Source of the DNA: CADEDH01 sp039201605
GTDB taxonomy: Bacteria; Actinomycetota; Acidimicrobiia; Acidimicrobiales; SZUA-35
Length of the DNA: 64,000 nt
Reading direction: 5' to 3'
NCBI GenBank assembly: GCA_039201605.1
Contig: JBCCRO010000014.1
Coordinates: 1-64,000, forward strand
Shown: positions 8,552 to 16,902 of the stretch, piece by piece
Numbering within the stretch: the first letter of the stretch is position 1
Layout of the letters: each line of letters starts with the position of its first letter
The notes under the pieces: generated by a model
Told to the model about the DNA's origin: nothing
Database searches by the model: none
What the model saw: only the letters and a program-made list of their open reading frames with translations
Made by a program: the position numbers and the translations under genes

Positions 8552-9338
8552 GGACAGAGCCGTGTCGACGACCGAAACGCCGCTGCCCACCGTGGCCGAC
8601 GTCCGGGCTCGGGCCGAGGCCGTCCGGCACCGGATCGCCGAGGCCGGGGGAGACCCGGAACGGGTGCGCCTGATCGCCGTGACCAAGGCCTTCCCCCCGG
8701 AGCTGGTGCCGGTCGCCCTCGGTGCCGGGCTGCGGGATCTGGGCGAGAACTACGGCCAGGAGCTGACGGCGAAGGCCGAGTGGCTCACCGCTGCCGAGGC
8801 GACCGCCGGTGTCGATGACGGCGGTCCGCAGCGCGCTGCGGCGGAGGAGGCGGCGCAGGTCGGGCCCCGCTGGCACTTCATCGGCGGCCTGCAGCGCAAC
8901 AAGATCAAGCACCTGGCGCCCCACGTCCACCTGTGGCACTCGATCGACCGGTCGGCACTGGTGGCCGAGGTGGCGAAGCGGGCCCCGGGGGCGGCGATCC
9001 TGATCCAGGTCAACACCACGGGCGAGGACGCCAAGTCGGGGTGCGACCCGGCCGAGGCGCCGGAGCTGGTGGCCCAGGGCCGCGAGCTCGGTCTCGATGT
9101 GCAGGGCCTGATGACGGTGGGGCCGACCGACACCGCGATCGACCCCCGTCCCTCGTTCACCCGGCTGGCCGAGCTGGCCCGGGGGCTCGAGGTCCCCGAG
9201 CTCTCGATGGGCATGTCGGGCGACCTGGAGACGGCGGTGGCCGAGGGGGCCACCATGATCCGTGTTGGGACATCGTTGTTCGGGCCGCGGCAACGCGGGC
9301 GTCTCGGAGAGAACCACCGCCGAGGACCTGCGGCGTGA
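8544..9338 (+). CDS. yggS: YggS/PLPBP-family pyridoxal phosphate homeostasis protein
   Basis: Single-domain alanine-racemase-like TIM barrel that binds PLP without known catalysis and buffers PLP and amino-acid metabolism. It is 264 residues from GTG 8544, which overlaps pgeF; GTG 8562 is an equally possible start that removes six residues. Lys48 in LIAVTKAFPPE is the PLP lysine, GENYGQE is the phosphate-loop region and HFIGGLQRNKIKHL is diagnostic. The C-terminal SMGMSGDLETAV and RVGTSLFG close the fold. It lies between pgeF and sepF, as in most Gram-positive dcw clusters. Confidence 0.93.
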   Translation: MAEDRAVSTTETPLPTVADVRARAEAVRHRIAEAGGDPERVRLIAVTKAFPPELVPVALGAGLRDLGENYGQELTAKAEWLTAAEATAGVDDGGPQRAAAEEAAQVGPRWHFIGGLQRNKIKHLAPHVHLWHSIDRSALVAEVAKRAPGAAILIQVNTTGEDAKSGCDPAEAPELVAQGRELGLDVQGLMTVGPTDTAIDPRPSFTRLAELARGLEVPELSMGMSGDLETAVAEGATMIRVGTSLFGPRQRGRLGENHRRGPAA

Positions 9339-9370
9339 GAAGCTAGTGTCGATGGTCGAGGAGTGACCGC

Positions 9371-10144
9371 ATGTCGATGTTGCGCAGTGTTCTGACGTAT
9401 ATGGGCCTCGGCCCGGACGAGGACTACGACGACGGCTACCTGTACGAGGCCGACCGTCGTTCGTCGTCGCGTCGACCCCGCGTCGAGAAGCCCGACGACG
9501 CCACCATCGACCTCCGGGACGGCGCCGACGATCCGCACGCCCAGCGACGGCGGCCGTCGTGGATGGAGGCGGTCGATACCGACGAGCCCGAGGTGGAGCT
9601 TCCCGACGCTCTCGGCGAGCACGATGACGGCGTCGACATCGACGAGCTGTTGGACGACGGCGTGTCGGTGGCCCCCCTGCCCGAGGAGGAGATCGAGCCC
9701 CTCGAAGAGGCGGCGGCGCGCGGCCGTCACGACGCCGACCGGCGAGGTGACGGCGGTCGATCGCTGCGGGCGGTGCCGAGCGAGCCGGAGGCCGACCGGA
9801 TGGACGACGGCGTCCGGGTCCGGTCCGGGCGTGCCGGTGACGGGCGACGTGGTCCGGCCTCGGGCGGCCGTTCCCGTCAGGCCACGATCCTGGCCCCCCG
9901 GTCCTTCGGCGACGCCAAGGTGCTGGCCGACGAGTTCAAGTCGAAGACGCCGCTGGTCATGAACCTGCAGGACGTCGATCGTGAGCTGGCCCGCCGGCTG
10001 ATCGATTTCGCCAGCGGCATCTGTTACGCCCTGGACGGCGGTATGGAGAAGCTGGCACCGCAGGTCTTCCTGCTCGTGCCGGACCAGGTCGAGGTGTCCG
10101 ACGAGGAGCGACGTCGATTGGAGCAGCTCGGCTTCGGCCGCTGA
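9371..10144 (+). CDS. sepF: SepF, membrane anchor and bundler of FtsZ
   Basis: Early division protein that tethers FtsZ to the membrane. It is 257 residues. The N-terminal MLRSVLTYMGLG is a short amphipathic segment fitting the membrane-binding helix. A disordered acidic/basic linker follows (~20-170). The C-terminal FtsZ-binding domain spans ~172-257 (ATILAPRSFGDAK, PLVMNLQDVDRELARRLIDFASG, FLLVPDQVEVS). The linker is longer than in typical ~150-residue SepF. With no ftsA in sight it is presumably the main FtsZ anchor. Confidence 0.95.
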   Translation: MSMLRSVLTYMGLGPDEDYDDGYLYEADRRSSSRRPRVEKPDDATIDLRDGADDPHAQRRRPSWMEAVDTDEPEVELPDALGEHDDGVDIDELLDDGVSVAPLPEEEIEPLEEAAARGRHDADRRGDGGRSLRAVPSEPEADRMDDGVRVRSGRAGDGRRGPASGGRSRQATILAPRSFGDAKVLADEFKSKTPLVMNLQDVDRELARRLIDFASGICYALDGGMEKLAPQVFLLVPDQVEVSDEERRRLEQLGFGR

Positions 10145-10171
10145 CCCGTTTACCGCCGCCCGCAGGCTACG

Positions 10172-10441
10172 ATGCCAATCGTTATGACGACCATTGTCTG
10201 CATCGTGCTCCTCGCCTTTCAGTTCGTCTTTCTGCTGCGGATGGTCATGTCGTTCTTCCCGCTGTCGACGGGTTCGCCGGCCGCCGGCGTCCGTGATCTG
10301 GCGGTGTTGGCCACCGATCCGGTGGTCCAACCGCTCCGCCGTTCGCTGCCGCCGCTGCCCGGCGCGATGGCCGGGTTCGGGCTGGCCGAGATCCTCGTGC
10401 TGATCGGCCTCAGCATCATCATCCGCATCGTCTGCGGTTGA
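10172..10441 (+). CDS. yggT: YggT-family membrane protein
   Basis: Small integral membrane protein of the YggT (YlmG) family, commonly found between sepF and divIVA. It is 89 residues with two hydrophobic helices (TTIVCIVLLAFQFVFLLRMV and LAEILVLIGLSIIIRIV) around the conserved DPVVQPLRRSLPPL loop. I chose ATG 10172 because AGG at 10164-10166 is 5 bp away; ATG 10184 is possible and would remove four residues. The molecular role is not established; the family is linked to nucleoid and Z-ring positioning. Confidence 0.88.
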   Translation: MPIVMTTIVCIVLLAFQFVFLLRMVMSFFPLSTGSPAAGVRDLAVLATDPVVQPLRRSLPPLPGAMAGFGLAEILVLIGLSIIIRIVCG

Positions 10442-10572
10442 CGCCGGAGCACCGTGGCCGATGCGTCGGTCTGGCTCCACATCCGCCCTGGTCAGGGCGT
10501 CAGAACGTCGCTCGACGTGCTTGTGGGATGATCCTAGTGCGCCGAGGTTGAAGGGGAGCTACCCTTTCGCCC

Positions 10573-11805
10573 ATGGCCCAGCAAAGTGACAAGCTCCGAC
10601 TTCTTCGGAGAATCCCCGACATCCGATTCGAGGAAGAATCGAGGGGATACAGCAAGGACCAGGTGGATCGGGTGCTCGCCAACCTCGCACCCCTGGCCGA
10701 CGAGATCGAGAAGCTCCAGGCGAAGCTCGGCGAAGCCGAGAGCCGGGCGCAATCGGCTGAGGCCCGCCTGATCGAGGCTCGCAGCCCGTCGGCGGCGCCG
10801 TCGGCTCCGGGTGCGCCCCCGGCCCCGATGCCGGACTTCGACGAAACACTCCGGAACACCCTGGTCAACGCCCAGCGCACCGCCGACACGACGGTGCGGG
10901 AGGCCAAGGAGGAGGCCGAGCGTCTTCGCAACGAGGCTGAGTTCCAGTCCAACGCGCTGCTGGCCGACGCTCGCGACCAGGCCACCGAGATGACCACCGA
11001 GGCCGTGGCCCACCGGGAGCGCATCCTGGCCGAGGCCGCCGCCGAGCGGGCCAAGATGCTGGAGAACGCCAAGGACGAGGCCCAGGCTCGGGTCGACGCC
11101 GTGGAGGAGGAGCTGGCCCGGGCCCACGAGTCCGAGCGCACGCAGCTCCTCGAGCAGATCAACGACCTGCAGCACATCCATGGGCTGCTGCAGGCCGACG
11201 TCACCCGCTTCGAGCACCACCTCGAAGCTCGTCGGGCCGATGTGAAGACGGCGCTCGACGAGCTCAACGCCGTCCTCGACGACCCAGAGCTCCTGCGCTC
11301 ACGGGAGGCGCTGGAGCCGGCCGAGATCGGCGTCGTCGACAATGCCGATTACCCACCGATCTCCGTAGAGGTCGTTTCACTGGAGGAGCTAGAGGCCGAG
11401 GCGGAGAACGCCCTGGCCGAGACCGCACGTCAGACGGAGGTGATCGACGCTGACGAGTTGGATGAAATAGCCCCTAGCGAAGCCCTCCACGTAGAAGATG
11501 AGGTGGAGGGCACTTCCCAGAACGGCGCTACCGACTACGAAGAGGAGCCCTCGGGAAACGGTGATACGCCGGCCAATGGCGAAGTTGACGAGGAGGTGGA
11601 GACCGTGGCTGCAGCCGGCGTAGCCGATGAGAGTCTCCAAGCTCCTGCTGGAGCCGGAGCCGCCTCCGGTGCGACGGGGGATCCGTTCCTCGACGAGCTT
11701 CGCCGTGTCACCACCGAAGAACCCGACGATGGCGATCCCATCACCGACTTCCTCGAAGACGACGAAGCCAAGGGCGCCAGCGGCTGGTTCGGCCGCAGGA
11801 AGTAG
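10573..11805 (+). CDS. divIVA: DivIVA/Wag31-family polar coiled-coil protein
   Basis: Coiled-coil scaffold that binds curved membrane at poles and septa and recruits cell-wall synthesis. It is 410 residues. The N-terminal lipid-binding domain contains the family RGYSKDQVDRVLANL segment. A Pro/Ala linker (~75-90) is followed by a long coiled coil (~95-225) rich in heptads such as REAKEEAERLRNEAE. The tail (~250-410) is acidic and low complexity, ending SGWFGRRK. Codons in roughly 11340-11640 are less GC-rich than elsewhere (gaaata, cctagc, gtagaa). Last gene of the dcw operon; a strong hairpin follows. Confidence 0.9.
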   Translation: MAQQSDKLRLLRRIPDIRFEEESRGYSKDQVDRVLANLAPLADEIEKLQAKLGEAESRAQSAEARLIEARSPSAAPSAPGAPPAPMPDFDETLRNTLVNAQRTADTTVREAKEEAERLRNEAEFQSNALLADARDQATEMTTEAVAHRERILAEAAAERAKMLENAKDEAQARVDAVEEELARAHESERTQLLEQINDLQHIHGLLQADVTRFEHHLEARRADVKTALDELNAVLDDPELLRSREALEPAEIGVVDNADYPPISVEVVSLEELEAEAENALAETARQTEVIDADELDEIAPSEALHVEDEVEGTSQNGATDYEEEPSGNGDTPANGEVDEEVETVAAAGVADESLQAPAGAGAASGATGDPFLDELRRVTTEEPDDGDPITDFLEDDEAKGASGWFGRRK

Positions 11806-11861
11806 GGTTCGGGCCCACACGGTCGGCGAACGAGCGAGTTCGCCGGACGGCGACGCTCGAC

Positions 11862-11906
11862 ACAACGACGAAGGCCCCGGCATCGAGCCGGGGCCTTCGT
11901 CGTTGT
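11862..11906. terminator. Bidirectional terminator between divIVA and ileS
   Basis: A perfect 20-bp inverted repeat, 11862-11881 with 11887-11906, has a 5-nt loop (atcga). It lies 57 bp after the divIVA stop and 42 bp from the convergent ileS stop, so it can end transcripts from both sides. No long U tract follows; the stem carries the signal. Confidence 0.8.
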
Positions 11907-11947
11907 CGAGTGCGGGGAGGAGCCCGCCCGATCGATGCCCCGTGGAC

Positions 11948-14900
11948 CTAGGAGACGGCGGCGAGGTCGAGGCCGACCGTGTCGCCCCCGAGCTTGTGGC
12001 TGGTCGCCAGCCCGGACCCGGCGGACACCTCCGTCGCCAGCACCTGTGAGGCCACCCAGTCGAGGTGGGGCTCCAACCGGCTCCGGAGCGCATCGCCCAG
12101 CTCCAGGGTGAGCGAGATCCGATCGGTCACGTCGAGGTCGCGCTCCTTGCGCAGGTTCTGCACCAGGCGGACCAGGTCGCGGGCCAGGCCCTCGGCCTCC
12201 AGTTCCGGTGTGACGTCGGCGTCGAGTACCACGACGGCGTCGTTGCCGGGCAGGGCGGCGGCCACCACACCGTCGAGGGGATCGAGCCCGAGCTCGAACT
12301 CGTCGCCGGCCAGGGTGTGACCGGCCACGGTGACCGTGCCGTCGTCGTTGGCCGTCCAGTCGCCGGACTTCGCCGCCTTGATCACGGCCTGCACGTCGGG
12401 TCCGAGCTTGGGGCCGAGCACCCGGCCGTTGGGCTTGAGGGCGAAGGTGCCGAAGTCCTCCACCCGGTCGGTAAGCGACACCTTCTTCACGTTGATCTCG
12501 TCGGCCAGCAGGTCGATGAAGGGGGCGATGCCCTCGACGTTCGAACCGGCCACCGTGGCCTCGGCCAGCGGCAACCGCACCCGAAGGCCCTTGTCGTCCC
12601 GCAGGGACAGGGCGGCGGAGGCCACGTCGCGCAGCCGATCCATGGCGTCGACCAGCGCGTCGTCGGACGGCAGCGCCTCGGCGTCTGGCCAGTCCTGGAG
12701 GTGCACGCTGCGCAGCCGATCGTCGTCGTGCTCGGAGCCGGCCAGCGGGCCGGTGAGACCCTGCCAGATCTCCTCGGCCACGAGGGGAAGCAGGGGCGCC
12801 ATGGTCTTACTCAACGTCAACAGGACGGTGTAGAGCGTGTTGAGCGCTTCCGCGTCGACCTCGTCGGAGTCGGTGTTCCAGAACCGCTCCCGACTGCGAC
12901 GGATGTACCAGTTCGTCAGGGCGTCGAGAAAGCCCTGCACCTCGGCACAGGCACCGGCGATGTCGTAGGCGTCGAGGCGGGCCTCGGTGTCGGCCACCAG
13001 TCGACTGGTCTTGGCCAGGATGTAGCGGTCGAGCAGGTTGGTCGACGCGGTCGACGGCTCGGCCTTGAAGCCCTCGGCGTTGGCGTAGAGGGTGAAGAAG
13101 CTGTAGGCGCTCCAGATCGGGTTGAGCACCTGGCGGACCACATCGCGAAAGCCGTTGCCGTCGGCGTCGATGCGGAGGTCGAGGCCGCGGAGGATCGGCG
13201 AACTCATCGAGAACCAGCGCAGGGCGTCGGAACCGATGTTGGTGAACACGTCGATCGGATCGGGGTAGTTCTTCAGCCGTTTCGACAGCTTCTGACCGTT
13301 CTCGTCGAGCACCAGGCCGTGGCAGATCACGTTGGCGAAGGCGGGCTCGTCGAAGAGGGCCACCGAGAGCACGTGCATGGTGTAGAACCAGCCTCGGGTC
13401 TGATTGATGTACTCGACGATGAAGTCGGCCGGGTTGTGCTGCTCGAATCGCTCGACGTTCTCGAACGGGTAGTGGAGCTGGGCGAAGGGCATCGAGCCCG
13501 ATTCGAACCAGCAGTCGAGTACCTCGGGGACGCGCCGCATCATCGACCGACCGGTCGGGTCGTCGGGGTTGGGGCGGACCAGATCATCGACGAACGGGCG
13601 ATGGAGGTCGGTGGGACGGACGCCGAAGTCGCGCTCCAGCTCGTCGAGTGAGCCGTAGACGTCGACCCGCGGGTACTCGGGATCGTCGGAGCGCCAGACG
13701 GGGATGGGGGCGCCCCAGAACCGGTTGCGGCTGATCGACCAGTCGCGAGCGCCCTCCAGCCAGCGCCCGAAGCGCCCCTCCTTCACATGCTCGGGGATCC
13801 AGTTGATCTTCTCGTTGGCGGCGAGGAGCCGGTCGGTGAGGTCGGTGACCCGCACGTACCACGAGTTGATGGCGCGATAGATCACCGGCGTGTCGGTGCG
13901 CCAGCAGTGGGGGTAGTTGTGGTCGTAGGTCTCGTGGCGGACCACGACACCCAGGCCCTTGAGATGCTTGATCACCTCGGGGTTGGCGTCGAACACGTTC
14001 TGACCGGCGAAGTCGGGGATCTCGGCGGTGAACCTGCCCTCGTCGTCGACCGGGACGACCAGGGCGATGCCCGCCGCCTCGCCGACGGCCTGGTCGTCCT
14101 CGCCGAAGCCGGGGGCGATGTGGACGATGCCGGTGCCGTCGCCGGTGTCGACGAAGTCGGCGGCGAGGACGACGAAGGCGTTCTCGTGATCGACGAAGTA
14201 GGGGAGCAGCGGGCGGTAGCGCCGCCCGGCTAGCTCGGCCCCGGTCCAGGTGGCGACCGGCTCCACCTCGCCGTACTCGGCCCGGTACCGCTCCAGAGCG
14301 GGCTCGGCCAGGATGTCGTGGCCCTCGCCGTCGGGGCGGGGCACGGCCACGTAGGTGATGTCGGGACCGACGGCCAGGGCCAGGTTCGACGGGAGGGTCC
14401 ACGGGGTGGTGGTCCAGGCCAGGATGCGCAGCGGGCCGAGCTCGTCGTCGCCGTCGGCCGGATCGAGGGTGAAGGCCACGGTCAGGGCCGGATCCTGGCG
14501 GGGGCGGGTGGCGTCGTCGAGGCGGATCTCGAAGTTGGCCAGCGGTGTCTCGGCGCCCCAGGAGTAGGGCATGACGCGATGGGCCTCGTAGACGAGGCCC
14601 TTGTCCCACAGCTGCTTGAAGGCCCACATAACCGACTCCATGTAGGAGAGGTCCATGGTCTTGTAGTCGTTGTCGAAGTCGACCCAGCGGGCCTGACGGT
14701 TGACGTAGTCCTCCCACTCGGCGGTGTAGCGCAGCACGGAGCGTCGGCACTGGGCGTTGAACTCGTCGATGCCGTACTCGATGATCGCCTTGCGGCCCGA
14801 GACACCGAGCTCCTTCTCGGTCTCCATCTCGGCCGGGAGGCCGTGACAGTCCCACCCGAAGATGCGCTCGACCCGGTTGCCCTTCATCGACTGGAACCGG

Positions 14901-15142
14901 GGCACCACGTCCTTGACGAAGCCGGTGAGCAGGTGGCCGTAGTGGGGGAGACCGTTGGCGAAGGGGGGCCCGTCGTTGAAAACGTATTGCGCACCGCCCT
15001 CGGTGGCGGGCGGACGCTGCTCGACGGAGGCCTCGAACGTGCCCTCGGCCTTCCACTGCTCCAGAATTCGCTTCTCGATCGCCGGGAAATCGGCGCGGGG
15101 AGGAACCTCTGGATAGTGGGATGCGGGGGCTGTCTCTGCCAT
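11948..15142 (-). CDS. ileS: Isoleucyl-tRNA synthetase, type 2 (eukaryote-like)
   Basis: Charges tRNA-Ile with isoleucine. It is 1064 residues from ATG 15142 (MAETAPASHYP); the frame continues open to 15214 without a better start. The class I signatures are H67-Y-G-H70 and K618-L-S-K-R. The HYGH form, the overall length, and the C-terminal region without a zinc-binding Cys cluster mark the IleRS2 type found in eukaryotes and many actinobacteria, which is often less sensitive to mupirocin; resistance here is only inferred. It is transcribed divergently from the dksA-like gene and ends at the shared terminator. I looked for a T-box leader on this strand and saw none. Confidence 0.95.
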   Translation of the reverse strand: MAETAPASHYPEVPPRADFPAIEKRILEQWKAEGTFEASVEQRPPATEGGAQYVFNDGPPFANGLPHYGHLLTGFVKDVVPRFQSMKGNRVERIFGWDCHGLPAEMETEKELGVSGRKAIIEYGIDEFNAQCRRSVLRYTAEWEDYVNRQARWVDFDNDYKTMDLSYMESVMWAFKQLWDKGLVYEAHRVMPYSWGAETPLANFEIRLDDATRPRQDPALTVAFTLDPADGDDELGPLRILAWTTTPWTLPSNLALAVGPDITYVAVPRPDGEGHDILAEPALERYRAEYGEVEPVATWTGAELAGRRYRPLLPYFVDHENAFVVLAADFVDTGDGTGIVHIAPGFGEDDQAVGEAAGIALVVPVDDEGRFTAEIPDFAGQNVFDANPEVIKHLKGLGVVVRHETYDHNYPHCWRTDTPVIYRAINSWYVRVTDLTDRLLAANEKINWIPEHVKEGRFGRWLEGARDWSISRNRFWGAPIPVWRSDDPEYPRVDVYGSLDELERDFGVRPTDLHRPFVDDLVRPNPDDPTGRSMMRRVPEVLDCWFESGSMPFAQLHYPFENVERFEQHNPADFIVEYINQTRGWFYTMHVLSVALFDEPAFANVICHGLVLDENGQKLSKRLKNYPDPIDVFTNIGSDALRWFSMSSPILRGLDLRIDADGNGFRDVVRQVLNPIWSAYSFFTLYANAEGFKAEPSTASTNLLDRYILAKTSRLVADTEARLDAYDIAGACAEVQGFLDALTNWYIRRSRERFWNTDSDEVDAEALNTLYTVLLTLSKTMAPLLPLVAEEIWQGLTGPLAGSEHDDDRLRSVHLQDWPDAEALPSDDALVDAMDRLRDVASAALSLRDDKGLRVRLPLAEATVAGSNVEGIAPFIDLLADEINVKKVSLTDRVEDFGTFALKPNGRVLGPKLGPDVQAVIKAAKSGDWTANDDGTVTVAGHTLAGDEFELGLDPLDGVVAAALPGNDAVVVLDADVTPELEAEGLARDLVRLVQNLRKERDLDVTDRISLTLELGDALRSRLEPHLDWVASQVLATEVSAGSGLATSHKLGGDTVGLDLAAVS

Positions 15143-15191
15143 GGAGCCAACGATACCGGCGCGACCCCTCCCCAGAAGCCGAGTTTGCCTG

Positions 15192-15221
15192 TTGGCCCGG
15201 CATGTCCGGGTCAACTACACT
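15192..15221 (+). promoter_or_regulatory. Candidate promoter for the dksA-lspA-rluD operon
   Basis: TTGGCC (15192-15197), an 18-bp spacer and TACACT (15216-15221) lie in the divergent gap between ileS and the dksA-like gene. Predicted start of transcription is around 15228, about 130 bp before the chosen start codon. Confidence 0.4.
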
Positions 15222-15358
15222 ACGCCGACCTTCTCACCAGGGGTCCGTCGACGCCGATGTCGGAAGACGTTCCGGCCCACCGCTCGACCAAGCTTGGTGA
15301 TCCGGCTTTGCCAGAATGCAGACGCCCGGGGGGACCGGCAAACCGACAGCAAAGGTAC

Positions 15359-16120
15359 GTGAGCACGAACGTGGCACCAACCAAGAAGGCTCAGAACTCG
15401 AAAACAGCAAAGCAGGCGGCGAAGTCGACCAAGAAGGTGACTTCGGGCACCAAGAAGAGCGCAGCGGGCAAGAAGGCGGCAGCATCGAAGACCTCGACCA
15501 AGGCGTCGAGTCGGGCTTCCTCCACCAAGAAGGCGGCCGGTCGTGCCAGTGGCGCGAAGAAGGCGGCTAAGAAGACTGCAGCGAAAGCTGCACCAGCCAA
15601 GAAAGCAGCGTCGAAGAAGGCAGTGTCGAAAAACACCACCGCAGCAAAATCCGTCAAGAACGGCGGAGCGAAGGTCAAGAAGGCGTCGTCCGCGCCGAAG
15701 AAGGACTCCATCGCTACCACCGAAGCAAAGAAGATCCCCGCCAGCGCCAAGTACCTGACCGATGCCAAGTGGCTCGAAGGTCAGCGTCAGGCGCTCAATG
15801 AGCAGCGGGCCAAGTACACCCACAGCGCCGATCGACTGGCGGCCGAAGCGGCGGCCTTGATGGCTGACCGCGAGCCGGGCGACGTGCAGTTCGACGAGGA
15901 GTCGGGCGAGGGCGACACCATCGCCGTCGAGCGCGATCGTGACCTGGCCCTCTCGGCCGCGGCCCGGCAGGCGGTGTCCGAGATCGACGCCGCTCTGGAG
16001 CGGCTCGATGCCGGCACCTACGGCATCTGCCTGGTGAGTGGCGATCCGGTTCCTCGGGAGCGCTTGGAAGCGATACCGGAGGCATCGGTGTGCGTCCAGT
16101 ACAAGACGTCGATGTTCTGA
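15359..16120 (+). CDS. DksA/TraR-family protein with lysine/alanine-rich tail and degenerate zinc finger
   Basis: The C-terminal ~100 residues match the DksA/TraR family (RNA polymerase secondary-channel regulators and relatives): a helical hairpin with many acidic residues, then GTYGICLVSGDPVPRERL. Of the four zinc cysteines only Cys224 and Cys245 remain; the partners are Ser227 and Tyr248. Residues ~5-115 are Lys/Ala/Ser/Thr rich (KKAAKKTAAKAAPAKKAA), like a histone H1 tail, and use less GC-rich codons than the rest. The start is uncertain: GTG 15359 has AAAGG only 3 bp away; GTG 15371 and ATG 15257 are alternatives. It overlaps lspA by 31 bp. Confidence 0.8.
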   Translation: MSTNVAPTKKAQNSKTAKQAAKSTKKVTSGTKKSAAGKKAAASKTSTKASSRASSTKKAAGRASGAKKAAKKTAAKAAPAKKAASKKAVSKNTTAAKSVKNGGAKVKKASSAPKKDSIATTEAKKIPASAKYLTDAKWLEGQRQALNEQRAKYTHSADRLAAEAAALMADREPGDVQFDEESGEGDTIAVERDRDLALSAAARQAVSEIDAALERLDAGTYGICLVSGDPVPRERLEAIPEASVCVQYKTSMF

Positions 16121-16902
16121 GCGACGACCCCCGGACGCCGGCCAATCGAGGACTCGTCATCGCCACCGCCGTCGCGGTGGTCGTCATCATCGGTGACCAG
16201 CTGACCAAGCGGTGGGCGATCGAGACCCTCGGGGCCGGCTCCTGCGGGGCCGATCCCGACAACTGCATCGATGTGGTCTGGACCCTCCGGTTCAACCTGG
16301 TCGAGAATCCGGGAGCGGCGTTCAGCACCGGTGCCGGTCTCGGGCCGCTGTTCGCCGCCATCGCCGCGGTCATGACGGTGGTCCTGTTCAACGCCGCCCG
16401 CACCCGGGTCGACCGCCTCGGACCAACCCTGCTCGGGCTGATCGGGGGAGGTGCCATCGGCAACCTGATCGACCGCATGGTGCGGGCCGAGGACGGTATC
16501 GCCACCGGCAAGGTGATCGACTTCATCGACTTCCAGTGGTGGCCGATCTTCAACGTCGCCGACATGGGCGTCGTCGTCGGCGTGATCTGTTTCATCGTCT
16601 ACTCGATGTTCGAGCAACCGCCGGCGGCCGAGTCGACCGAGGCCGGGCCCGATGGCCCCGACCTCGATGACGAGACCGACCCCGATGCGCTCGCCGAGGA
16701 CCTCGATCGTGCCCTCGGCGGAGGGGAGTCGGTCGACGGACCGGATTCCGGCGATGACGTGAACACCCCTGACACCGCCGGACCCGAGCTCGACGACGAG
16801 GTCGACCACGAGGTGGACGCCGAGCTGCGCGCCGAGGTCGGTTTGGAGGCGGGCCTCGATCCGGCCGAGCACGGGCCCGAGCCTGGTCTCGGGGCGCGGT
16901 GA
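16090..16902 (+). CDS. lspA: LspA, lipoprotein signal peptidase with acidic C-terminal extension
   Basis: Aspartic membrane protease (signal peptidase II) that removes signal peptides from prolipoproteins. It is 270 residues from GTG 16090, chosen because GGAGG at 16078-16082 sits 7 bp upstream inside dksA. Four membrane segments span ~20-180, with NLVENPGAAFS and the catalytic aspartates Asp128 (GNLIDR) and Asp158 (FNVADM). Usual length is ~160-190; the last ~85 residues here form an Asp/Glu-rich soluble tail of no known function. The secreted lipoproteins in this window (48.6 and 57.8 kb) would be clients. The stop overlaps the rluD GTG. Confidence 0.93.
   Translation: MRPVQDVDVLSDDPRTPANRGLVIATAVAVVVIIGDQLTKRWAIETLGAGSCGADPDNCIDVVWTLRFNLVENPGAAFSTGAGLGPLFAAIAAVMTVVLFNAARTRVDRLGPTLLGLIGGGAIGNLIDRMVRAEDGIATGKVIDFIDFQWWPIFNVADMGVVVGVICFIVYSMFEQPPAAESTEAGPDGPDLDDETDPDALAEDLDRALGGGESVDGPDSGDDVNTPDTAGPELDDEVDHEVDAELRAEVGLEAGLDPAEHGPEPGLGAR

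Noticed and set aside
12065..13651. A 528-residue open frame on the + strand
   Set aside because: Mirror of ileS, without recognisable motifs or ribosome site.
15143..15358. T-box riboswitch leader of ileS
   Set aside because: No AGGGTGG-type T-box sequence or anticipated stem I was found on the minus strand.
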